Positions 52,779 to 60,441 of a stretch of 64,000 bases of DNA are shown here, one piece after another. The stretch's first letter is position 1. Each line of letters begins with the position of its first letter. Source of the DNA: Modestobacter sp. L9-4 (GTDB lineage Bacteria; Actinomycetota; Actinomycetes; Mycobacteriales; Geodermatophilaceae); contig NZ_CP077800.1 of NCBI RefSeq assembly GCF_019112525.1, positions 682,001-746,000 of the forward strand, written 5' to 3'. The translations under genes and the position numbers were made by a program. The notes below the pieces were generated by a model. It ran no database searches and was not told the DNA's origin. It worked only from the letters and a program-made list of their open reading frames with translations.

Positions 52779-53789
52779 GTGGACCTGCAGACCGTCTGGT
52801 TCATCGCCGTCGCCGTGCTCTGGAGCGGCTTCCTGCTGCTGGAGGGCTTCGACTTCGGCGTCGCCGCCCTGCTGCCGGTGCTCGGCCGCAGCAAGACCGA
52901 CCGGCACCTGATGCTGCGCTCGATCGGCCCGCTGTGGGACGGCAACGAGGTCTGGCTGATCACCGCCGTCGGCGCGGTGTTCGCTGCCTTCCCCGGCTGG
53001 TACGCCACCTGGCTGCCGGCCCTCTACCTGCCCTTCGTGCTGGTGCTGGTCGGGCTGATCGTCCGGGCGGTGGCCTTCGAGTGGCGGCACTCGCACCACA
53101 CCGAGCGCTGGGACGCCACCTGGACCCGGGTCATCACCACCGGCTCGCTGATCGCCGCGCTCGGCATCGGCGCGGCCCTGGGTGCCACCACCCTGGGCCT
53201 GCCGATCGACGCCGACGGCAACCGGGTGGGCGGGGCCTTCGCCGGGATCGGCTGGCCGGCGGTGCTCGGCGCGGTCGCCGTCCTCGCGTTCTCCCTGGTG
53301 CACGGCGCGGTCTTCCTGGCGCTGAAGACCGACGGCCCGCTGCGGCTGGCCGCCCGCGCCTTCGCCCAGCGCTGGGCGCTGGTGGCGGCCCTGCCGCTGC
53401 TGGCCTGGGCCGGCCTGGTGCACCTGCGCGGCGGCAACGCGTTCACCGCCGTCCTCTGGCTGGTCGCCGCACTCGCCGTGCTGGTGGCCTGGGCCCGGAT
53501 CCGGGTCGACCGCGAAGGCCAGGCGTTCGCCGCCTGGGCGGTGGTGCTGCTGGCCTCGACCGCGACCATCTTCGGTGCCGCGTTCCCCGTCGTCGTCCCG
53601 TCCACGATCAGCAGCGCCTTCGACATCACCGTCACCGGCGCCTCGGTCAGCGACTACACCCTCACGATCATGACCTGGGCCGCCGGCATCGGGTTGCCGG
53701 TCGTGCTGGGCTACCAGGCCTGGACCTACTGGGTCTTCCGGGCGCGCCTCGCCGCGGAGGCCCCGTACGCGGAGGAGGTCCCCGCATGA
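52779..53789 (+). CDS. cydB: Cytochrome bd oxidase subunit II
   Basis: A 336-residue membrane protein with eight to nine hydrophobic segments, starting VWFIAVAVLWSGFLLLEGFDFGV and containing GNEVWLITAVGAVFAAFP, both typical of CydB. It forms the oxidase with CydA. The GTG at 52779 follows GAGGAGC at 52767-52773, and its stop overlaps the cydDC start as ATGA. Confidence 0.95.
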   Translation: MDLQTVWFIAVAVLWSGFLLLEGFDFGVAALLPVLGRSKTDRHLMLRSIGPLWDGNEVWLITAVGAVFAAFPGWYATWLPALYLPFVLVLVGLIVRAVAFEWRHSHHTERWDATWTRVITTGSLIAALGIGAALGATTLGLPIDADGNRVGGAFAGIGWPAVLGAVAVLAFSLVHGAVFLALKTDGPLRLAARAFAQRWALVAALPLLAWAGLVHLRGGNAFTAVLWLVAALAVLVAWARIRVDREGQAFAAWAVVLLASTATIFGAAFPVVVPSTISSAFDITVTGASVSDYTLTIMTWAAGIGLPVVLGYQAWTYWVFRARLAAEAPYAEEVPA

Positions 53790-56700
53790 CCGGCGGCCGA
53801 GAGGGGCGGGGGCCGCTGGGGGCGCTGGCCGGGGTGCCAGGGCTGACCGGGGCGCTCGTGCGGGCCGCCGTCCTCGCGCTGGTGCAGACCGTGGGTGTGG
53901 TGCTGCTCGCCGCCGGGCTGGCCCGCGCGATCGCCGACGTCGCCGCCGGGACGACGCCGGGCACGGCGCTGCTGGTGGCCCTGGCCGGCGCCGCCGTGCG
54001 GGCCGCGGCCGGCGGGCTGGGCAGCGTGCTCGCCACCCGTGACGCCCGCCGGGCCGAGGACACCCTGCGCCGGCAGCTGCTCACCCGGCTGCTGGCCGGT
54101 GAGGGCGAGGCGGTGACCACCGCGGGCGGCACCGGGCCGGCCGCGTTGCTGGCCACCACCCGGCTGCACGACCTCGGGCCCGCGCTGGCCACCTACCTCC
54201 CCGCGCTCGCCCAGACGGTCGTCGTCCCGCCGGTGCTGCTGGTGGTCCTCGGCGTCACCGACTGGCTGTCGGCGGTGCTGGTCGCGGTCACCCTGCCGCT
54301 GGTGCCGCTGTTCATGGCGCTGGTCGGGCTGCACACCCGCGACGAGACCGCGCAGGCCGCCCGCGCGCTGGACCGCATCGCCGGGCACGTCGCGGAGCTG
54401 GTGCGCGGGCTGCCGGTGCTGGTCGGGCTCGGCCGGGCCGCCGACCAGCTGACCGCGCTCGCCGACCTGGGCGAGGACCACCGCCGCCGCACCCTGGCCA
54501 CCCTGCGCGTGGCCTTCCTGTCCGCGCTCGTGCTCGAGGTGCTGGCCACCCTGTCGGTCGCGCTGGTCGCCGTCACGGTGGGCCTGCGGCTGACCCACGG
54601 CACCCTCGACCTCTCCGTCGGGCTGCTCGCGCTGCTGCTGGCGCCGGAGGCGTTCGCCCCGCTGCGTGCCCTGGGCTCGGCCCACCACGCCTCCGAGGAC
54701 GCCGCCGAGGCCGCCGCCGCAGGCCGCGCCGTGCTCGCCACCCCGAGCCCCCGGCCGGTCGTCGGCGCACTTCCCGACGGCGGCCTGCGCGGGGTCACCG
54801 TCACCGGCCTCACCGTCACCTTCCCCGGCCGCGGCACCCCCGCCCTGGACGCCGTCGACCTCACCGTCGCGCCCGGCGAGCTGCTCGCGCTCCGCGGCCC
54901 CAGCGGGTCGGGCAAGTCCACGCTGCTCGCCGTCCTCGCCGGGCAGCTGGCCGACGGCGGCACCGCGACCGTCTCCGGCACCGTGCTGCGGCCCGACGAC
55001 GTCGCCGTCGTCCCGCAGTTCCCCGCCACCGTGGCCGACACCGTGCTCGAGGAGCTGCAGCGGCACGCCGGGACCGACGACCGGGCGACCGAGCTCGCCG
55101 ACACCGCGCTGGCCTGGGTCGGTGCCGAGCACCTGCGCGACCGCGCCTGCCGCACGCTGTCCCCCGGTGAGCTGCAGCGGGTCGCGCTGGCCCGCGCGCT
55201 GGTGCGGGTGCAGCGCGGCGCCCGGGTGCTGCTCCTCGACGAGCCCACCGCCGCCCTCGACGCCGCTGCCACCGCCCGGGTCGCCGAGCTGCTGCACGGG
55301 CTGCGCGGCTCGCTGTGCACCGTGCTGGTCACCCATGAGCCGTCGCTGGCCGCGCTCGCCGACCGCACCGTCGACCTCCCGGCCCGCACCGGCGTCCCGG
55401 AGCTGACCACCGTCCCCGCCGCCGCGCCCCGGGGGGCAGGGGTGACCACCCCTGCCCCGGTCGAGACCGGGCCGGTCACCGGGGCGACCCCCGCGGCCGG
55501 GACGGCGGGGCTGAGCTGGCCGCGCCGGGCGGTCGCGCGCGCCGTCGCCGCCGGAGCCGCGTCCTCGGCGTTCGGCATCGCACTCACCGCGGTGTCGGGC
55601 TGGCTGATCGTGCGGGCCGCCGAGCAGCCGCAGATCCTCACCCTGATGGTCGCCATCGTCGCCGTCCGCGCCTCCGGGCTGGGCCGGGCGCTGCTGCGGT
55701 GGCTGGAGCGGCTGGCCACCCACGACGCGGCGTTCCAGCTCGCCGGGCGCACCCGGCTGCAGCTGTGGAGCGCACTGATCGCCCAGGGCCCGGCCGCCGA
55801 CCGGACCCCCGGCCGCGCGCTGGCCCGGGTGGTCGGCGACGTCGGCCTGCTGCAGGACCTCTCGGTGCGGGTGGTCACCCCGCCGCTGGTCTCGGCCGTG
55901 GTGCTCACCGGGACGACGGCTGCGCTCACCGTGCTCGACGCGCGGGCCGGTCTGCTGGTCGGTGCGGTGGTCGCCGCCGCGGTGCTCGCCGTCCTGGCGG
56001 TGCACCGCTGGGCCGACCGCGGCGTCGCGCGCACCGCTGCGGAGCTGCAGACGGTGACCCTGCGGGAGACCAGCGCGACGTTGGAGGCCGCCGCCGACCT
56101 GCGGGTGCACGGCCTGGCCGCCCGCGAGGTCGACCGCCTGGACGCCCTCGGCCGCCGCCAGGGCCGGGCCGCCCGCGCCGGGGCCACCGCGGCCGCCGTC
56201 GCGGACGCGGTCGCCGTGCTGGCCACCGGCTCGGCCGCCGTGCTGGCGATCGGCGTGGCCGGGGCCGCGGTGCGTGCCGGGGAGCTGTCGGCACCGGTCG
56301 CCGCCGTCCTCGCGCTGGCGCCGCTGGCGATGCTGGAGCCGCTGACCGCGATCGGCGCCGCCGCCCGCCACCGGCTGGCCTGGCACGACGCCCGCGCCCG
56401 GGTCGAGGCGGTGCTCGCCGAGCCGGTCGCCGCCGATCCCGCACCCGCCGACCGGCTCGCCGTACCGCGGCCGGTGCGCGAGCTCGCCACCGAGCACCTC
56501 ACGGCCGGCTGGCCCGGCCGCCCTGCCGTGCTCACCGACCTCGACCTGGTGGCCACCGCGGGCTCGGGCTGGCTGGTGGTCACCGGCCCGTCGGGCTCGG
56601 GCAAGTCGACGCTGCTGTCGGTGCTGATGGCCTCGCTGCGGCCGGCCTCGGGCGACTACGTGCTAGGCGACGGCCGCCGTCCGGTGCCGGCCGACCGGCT

Positions 56701-57175
56701 CACCCGCGCCGACGTGCAGGGCGCGATCGCCTGGTGCCCGCAGGACGCGCACGTCTTCGACGCCTCACTGCGGGCCAACCTCGCCCTGGCCCGGCCGCGC
56801 GGCGAGCTCACCGGCGCCGACGGCGAGCAGGCGATGCGCCGGGCACTGACCGACGCCGGGCTCGGCGGGCTGCTGGCCGAGCTGCCCGCCGGCCTGGACA
56901 CCCCGGTCGGCGCCGGGGGCACCGCGCTGTCCGGCGGGGAGCGGCGCCGGCTCGCCGTGGCCCGGGCGCTGCTGGCCGACCGGGACGTCGTCCTGCTCGA
57001 CGAGCCGACCGCACACCTGGACCCGCCCACCGCCGCCGCGCTCGTGGCCGACCTGCGGCGCGCTCTGGCCGATCGGCTGGTCGTCTGCGTCACCCACGAC
57101 CCGGCGGTGGCCGGCGAGCGGGACACCGAGCTGGTGCTCACCGGCGCGTCCACCGTGGCGGCCGCGCACCGCTGA
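53786..57175 (+). CDS. cydDC: CydD-CydC fused thiol-reductant ABC exporter
   Basis: An 1,129-residue single chain: transmembrane domain, ATPase 1 (Walker A GPSGSGKST at about residue 370, signature LSPGE instead of LSGGQ), a Pro/Thr-rich linker near 545-575, second transmembrane domain, and ATPase 2 (Walker A at about 933, signature LSGGE, DEPTAHLDP). CydDC exports cysteine/glutathione-type thiols and is needed to assemble cytochrome bd. In many bacteria it is two genes; the fusion is known in actinobacteria. The degenerate signature in half 1 suggests asymmetric ATP sites. Confidence 0.92.
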   Translation: MTGGREGRGPLGALAGVPGLTGALVRAAVLALVQTVGVVLLAAGLARAIADVAAGTTPGTALLVALAGAAVRAAAGGLGSVLATRDARRAEDTLRRQLLTRLLAGEGEAVTTAGGTGPAALLATTRLHDLGPALATYLPALAQTVVVPPVLLVVLGVTDWLSAVLVAVTLPLVPLFMALVGLHTRDETAQAARALDRIAGHVAELVRGLPVLVGLGRAADQLTALADLGEDHRRRTLATLRVAFLSALVLEVLATLSVALVAVTVGLRLTHGTLDLSVGLLALLLAPEAFAPLRALGSAHHASEDAAEAAAAGRAVLATPSPRPVVGALPDGGLRGVTVTGLTVTFPGRGTPALDAVDLTVAPGELLALRGPSGSGKSTLLAVLAGQLADGGTATVSGTVLRPDDVAVVPQFPATVADTVLEELQRHAGTDDRATELADTALAWVGAEHLRDRACRTLSPGELQRVALARALVRVQRGARVLLLDEPTAALDAAATARVAELLHGLRGSLCTVLVTHEPSLAALADRTVDLPARTGVPELTTVPAAAPRGAGVTTPAPVETGPVTGATPAAGTAGLSWPRRAVARAVAAGAASSAFGIALTAVSGWLIVRAAEQPQILTLMVAIVAVRASGLGRALLRWLERLATHDAAFQLAGRTRLQLWSALIAQGPAADRTPGRALARVVGDVGLLQDLSVRVVTPPLVSAVVLTGTTAALTVLDARAGLLVGAVVAAAVLAVLAVHRWADRGVARTAAELQTVTLRETSATLEAAADLRVHGLAAREVDRLDALGRRQGRAARAGATAAAVADAVAVLATGSAAVLAIGVAGAAVRAGELSAPVAAVLALAPLAMLEPLTAIGAAARHRLAWHDARARVEAVLAEPVAADPAPADRLAVPRPVRELATEHLTAGWPGRPAVLTDLDLVATAGSGWLVVTGPSGSGKSTLLSVLMASLRPASGDYVLGDGRRPVPADRLTRADVQGAIAWCPQDAHVFDASLRANLALARPRGELTGADGEQAMRRALTDAGLGGLLAELPAGLDTPVGAGGTALSGGERRRLAVARALLADRDVVLLDEPTAHLDPPTAAALVADLRRALADRLVVCVTHDPAVAGERDTELVLTGASTVAAAHR

Positions 57176-57197
57176 GCCCGGGGAGGACGCTGGGGGC

Positions 57198-57572
57198 ATG
57201 GCACAGCAGACGGTGGACGAGTTCCTGGCCGAGCTCGACCACCCCCGGGCCGACGACGTCCGCCGGCTGCGTGCCGCGATCATGGCCTCGGCCGCCGACC
57301 TCACCGAGCACGTGAAGTGGCGGGCGCCGAGCTTCTGCGCCGACGGCGTGGACCGGGTGACCTTCCGGCTCTTCCCCGTCGACCACCTGCAGCTGGTCTT
57401 CCACCGCGGAGCCAGGCCGCAGGACACCGCGGGGTTCACCTTCGGCGACGACACCGGGCTGCTGCGCTGGGCCGACACCGACCGGGCCGTGCTCACCCTC
57501 GGCGACAGCGCCGACGTCGCGGCCAGGGTGGCGGCCATCGTGTCGCTGGTGGAGCGCTGGGTGCGGGTCTGA
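57198..57572 (+). CDS. DUF1801 domain protein
   Basis: A 124-residue protein with the YdhG/DUF1801 pattern: VDEFLAELDHPRADDVRRLRAAI at the start, HVKWRAPSFC in the middle, then FRLFPVDHLQLVFHRG. Members are small cytoplasmic proteins of unknown role. The ATG at 57198 has GGGGAGG about fourteen bases upstream. Gap to cydDC is 22 bases, so read-through from the cyd operon is possible. Confidence 0.85.
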   Translation: MAQQTVDEFLAELDHPRADDVRRLRAAIMASAADLTEHVKWRAPSFCADGVDRVTFRLFPVDHLQLVFHRGARPQDTAGFTFGDDTGLLRWADTDRAVLTLGDSADVAARVAAIVSLVERWVRV

Positions 57573-57576
57573 CCGC

Positions 57577-58248
57577 TCAGCCGCAGACCGGCCCGGCCGG
57601 GACGTCGACCCGGATCTCCTCCCCCAGCTGCGCGCCGAGGAGCGGCAGGTCGTCGCCGGACCAGAAGCTCCCCGGGTCGTAGGCGTTCAGCGGCCGGTCG
57701 GCGGCCAGCAGCCCCATCGCGGTGTAGGTGGCCGCGACCAGCTCGGCGCAGAAGACCGTGTCGTTGGTCTGGTGCCGCCGCAGCCGGCCGTTGACCCAGC
57801 CGCGGGCCAGGTGGCGCGTGGTCGGGAACGGCTTGCCGTCGAGGCGGGCGACGGTGCGCAGGACGGCGTCCTCCATCTCCCGGGTCACCCCGCCGTCGTC
57901 GGCCGGCCCGACCAGCTGACGCAGCCACCCCTGCTGGCCGTACCGCTTGGACCACACGCAGACGGCGTCGGACAGGTCGTGCAGCTGGACCCCGCGCTGG
58001 TGCCGGCCGGACCACACGTCGACGAGGGAGTGCCCGAGCTCGGCGTGCCACAGCAGCGGGGGCAGGTCCTCCAGCACGACGGCCATGCCCACGTGGTTGA
58101 CCGGGGCGTTGGTGACCGTCTGGATGGCCCGGTCGGCCAGCGACCCGCCACGGAACACCCAGACGTCGCCGGTGCGGGTCAGCTCGACGGCCTGGGCGAG
58201 CGACAGGGCCGGGACGGAGGGACGCGAGACCACACGAGAGTGAGCCAC
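57577..58248 (-). CDS. Permuted papain-like (YiiX/NlpC-P60-type) protein
   Basis: A 223-residue protein. The order is GDVWVFRGGSLADRAIQ, His52 in NHVGMAVV and, far downstream, Cys167 in FCAELVAATYTAMGLL, the circularly permuted arrangement of YiiX/YebB-like and LRAT-type enzymes. They cleave or transfer amide/thioester bonds on lipids or peptides. No signal peptide, so cytoplasmic or membrane-facing. Its GTG lies right after a shared -10 element. Confidence 0.7.
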   Translation of the reverse strand: MAHSRVVSRPSVPALSLAQAVELTRTGDVWVFRGGSLADRAIQTVTNAPVNHVGMAVVLEDLPPLLWHAELGHSLVDVWSGRHQRGVQLHDLSDAVCVWSKRYGQQGWLRQLVGPADDGGVTREMEDAVLRTVARLDGKPFPTTRHLARGWVNGRLRRHQTNDTVFCAELVAATYTAMGLLAADRPLNAYDPGSFWSGDDLPLLGAQLGEEIRVDVPAGPVCG

Positions 58249-58253
58249 GTCAC

Positions 58254-58260
58254 TACGCTA
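58254..58260. promoter_or_regulatory. Shared bidirectional -10 element
   Basis: The 19-base gap 58249-58267 contains TACGCTA. Read to the right, TACGCT (58254-58259) is eight bases before an ATG; read to the left, TAGCGT (complement of 58255-58260) is six bases before a GTG. Both genes would then be transcribed without leaders from one overlapping hexamer. Confidence 0.5.
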
Positions 58261-58267
58261 CCGCCTC

Positions 58268-58537
58268 ATGCGGATGTCGAAGCTGCTCGGAGTCGCCGGG
58301 ATCGTCGGCGTCGCCGCGACCGGTGCGGTGCTCGCCCGCCACGAGCGGTCCCGGCGGGCCTACTCGGCCGAGGAGGTGCGGGCCCGGCTGCAGGGCCGGG
58401 TGGCCGCGACCGCGGACCTCTCCCTCGACCCCGACCTGGCGCCGGACTGGCCGGCCGAGGTCGAACCGCCGCGCCGGCACCCGACGGAGGCGCTGCTCAG
58501 CGCCGTGATGAGGATCGGCCCGCTGCGCCGGTTCTGA
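58268..58537 (+). CDS. Small membrane-anchored protein, unknown
   Basis: An 89-residue protein with one hydrophobic segment at about residues 5-22 (LLGVAGIVGVAATGAVLA) and a charged remainder. No domain recognised. The ATG at 58268 or 58274 could be used. The paired divergence with the papain-like gene hints at linked use, but nothing more can be said. Confidence 0.6.
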   Translation: MRMSKLLGVAGIVGVAATGAVLARHERSRRAYSAEEVRARLQGRVAATADLSLDPDLAPDWPAEVEPPRRHPTEALLSAVMRIGPLRRF

Positions 58538-58574
58538 CGGGAATCCGTTGGCCCGCGCAACGCTTGGAGCGGGC

Positions 58575-59456
58575 ATGGACGTCTTCCTCACCGGTGGCAC
58601 CGGGCTCGTGGGTTCTGCTCTCCTCTCCGCTCTCCTGGCCGACGGCCACACCGTGCACGCACTCGCCCGCAGCGACAGCTCCGCCCGGGCCCTCGAGGCC
58701 GCCGGCGCGACCGTCGTCCGCGGCTCCGTCGAGGACGCCGGCCTGCTGGCCGAGGCCGCCCGCACCGCCGACGGCTTCGTCCACACCGCGGCCACCGCCG
58801 ACGGCAAGGACGCCGACCGCGACGCCGCCCTTCTCGACGCCGTGCTGCCCGCGCTGGCCGGCAGCAACAAGCCCTACGTGCACACCAGCGGCGTGTGGGT
58901 GCACGGCGCCGGCACGATCGACGAGGACACCCCCTTCGCCCCGCCGGCGCTCACGTCCTGGCGGCTGCCGCTGGACGCCCGCGTGCGCGCCGCGGCCGAC
59001 GACGGCGTGCGCTCGGTCGTCATCGCCCCCGGCATCGTCTACGGCCGGGGCCTCGGCCTGCCGAACGTGGTCAAGGACGGCCCGCGCACCGACGACGGCG
59101 CCCTCGTGCTCCCCGGCAGCGGCGAGCAGACCTGGACGACGGTGCACACCGAGGACCTCGCCCGGCTCTACGTCGCCGCGCTGACCGAGGCTGCTCCCGG
59201 CGCCTACTACCTGGGCGTCAACGGCCAGAACCCGACGGTGGCCGAGATCGGTGCGGCGGCCAGCCGCGGCGCCGGGCTCGACGAGCGCACCGTGGCCTCC
59301 ACCGAGGCCGACACCGAGGCCCGCCTCGGGGTGCTGGCCGGCGCGCTGGACATCTCCCAGCAGGCCACCGGCGCCCGGGCCCGCGCCGAGCTCGGCTGGG
59401 CCCCCACCGGCCCGTCGCTGCTGGAGGACCTCAGCTCCGGCTCCTACGCCGGCTGA
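58575..59456 (+). CDS. NAD-dependent epimerase/dehydratase-family protein
   Basis: A 293-residue extended SDR with TGGTGLVGSALL, a VHTAATAD stretch and the THTSGVWVHG-like strand (YVHTSGVWVHG). The active-site YxxxK is not evident, so it may be atypical (NmrA-like or reductase without standard Tyr-Lys). The ATG at 58575 follows TTGGAG. Function unknown; it stands alone between the small membrane protein and the hairpin cluster. Confidence 0.8.
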   Translation: MDVFLTGGTGLVGSALLSALLADGHTVHALARSDSSARALEAAGATVVRGSVEDAGLLAEAARTADGFVHTAATADGKDADRDAALLDAVLPALAGSNKPYVHTSGVWVHGAGTIDEDTPFAPPALTSWRLPLDARVRAAADDGVRSVVIAPGIVYGRGLGLPNVVKDGPRTDDGALVLPGSGEQTWTTVHTEDLARLYVAALTEAAPGAYYLGVNGQNPTVAEIGAAASRGAGLDERTVASTEADTEARLGVLAGALDISQQATGARARAELGWAPTGPSLLEDLSSGSYAG

Positions 59457-59532
59457 CCCCCGCGGCCCCGGCGCGGCTGGTGCTCCGCTGCCACCACGGC
59501 AGGACGGCAGCAGCTCCCGGGCACCTCTTCCA

Positions 59533-59635
59533 GGAGCTCGTGCTCTGCTGCCACCCTGACAGCAGAGCACGAGCTCCCCGGGACCTCGCTCCGGGTGCTC
59601 GTGCTCTGCTCACCCCGGGTGAGCAGAGCACGAGC
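59533..59635. repeat. Cluster of two long, related hairpins
   Basis: Hairpin A: 18-bp perfect arms 59533-59550 and 59560-59577 (9-base loop). Hairpin B: 18-bp perfect arms 59597-59614 and 59618-59635 (3-base loop). Both share the core GCTCGTGCTCTGCT and its inverse. A degraded third copy may lie at about 59478-59516. They separate the converging epimerase and eutC genes, so they can act as terminators, but two paralogous copies suggest a repeat family. Confidence 0.75.
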
Positions 59636-59649
59636 GTCCGCGGGGTGGC

Positions 59650-60441
59650 TCATCCCGCCGACAGCGCCGGCCCCTCGTCCTTGAGCACCACGCCGGAGGC
59701 GCCCAGCGCCCGGGCGGCCTGGAGCAGCCCGACCAGCGTGTCCGCGGCCTGCGCGTAGCCCAGCCCGTGCGGTGGCCGGACGTTGGAGATGCAGTTCCGC
59801 TCGGAGTCCGCCCGCCCCGGTCGCGGCCCGTGCGTCAGGTAGAGCCCCAGGCTGTCCGCCGAGCTCAGCCCCGGCCGCTCCCCCACCGCGACGACGACGA
59901 TCGCGGCACCCAGCGCCTGTCCGACCGGGTCGCCGAGGGCCACCCGCGCCTGGTGCGCCACGACGACCGGGGCCACCGACCAGCCCGGCAGCCGCTCGAG
60001 CACCGCCGCGACCGTGCCCGCGGCGTGCTCGTGCACCGCCCGCGGCGAGAGCCCGTCGGCGACCACCAGCGCCAGGTCGTGCTCCCCGGCGGGCAGCGCG
60101 GTGCCCTCGGCCAGCCGGCGTCCGAGGTCCGGCCGCTGCAGGTAGGTGGTGCGGTCCGGCGCCGCGCTGTGCACCTCGACCACGTCCAGCCCGACGCCGG
60201 CCGCGGCCAGCGCGGCGCGCACCCGGCCGGCGTCCAGGGCGGTGTGCACCGCGTCCCGCGCGGCGGCGTGCGCGGCCCGGAACTCCAGCTCCCGAGCGGT
60301 GGGCAGCCCGTCCCCGGCCCGGCCCAGCGCCACCCGCGCCCGGGTCGCCCCCCGCAGCACCGACCACGAGTCCCCGGCGTCTGAGCGGAGCGGACCGGTC
60401 GCGCTCACGTCGACGGGTCCACTCCGCTGCGCGTCGGTCAC
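59650..60441 (-). CDS. eutC: Ethanolamine ammonia-lyase small subunit
   Basis: A 263-residue protein. The C-terminal SERNCISNVRPPHGLGYAQAA is the hallmark of EutC, and VVVADGLSPRAVHEHA precedes it. EutC binds adenosylcobalamin together with EutB and the complex splits ethanolamine into acetaldehyde and ammonia. The GTG at 60441 overlaps the eutB stop. No eutA, shell protein or permease gene is in view. Confidence 0.94.
   Translation of the reverse strand: MTDAQRSGPVDVSATGPLRSDAGDSWSVLRGATRARVALGRAGDGLPTARELEFRAAHAAARDAVHTALDAGRVRAALAAAGVGLDVVEVHSAAPDRTTYLQRPDLGRRLAEGTALPAGEHDLALVVADGLSPRAVHEHAAGTVAAVLERLPGWSVAPVVVAHQARVALGDPVGQALGAAIVVVAVGERPGLSSADSLGLYLTHGPRPGRADSERNCISNVRPPHGLGYAQAADTLVGLLQAARALGASGVVLKDEGPALSAG

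Noticed and set aside
51128-53008. Long minus-strand frame across cydA and the start of cydB
   Set aside because: It is antisense to cytochrome bd genes with all haem-ligand motifs and has no recognisable domain.
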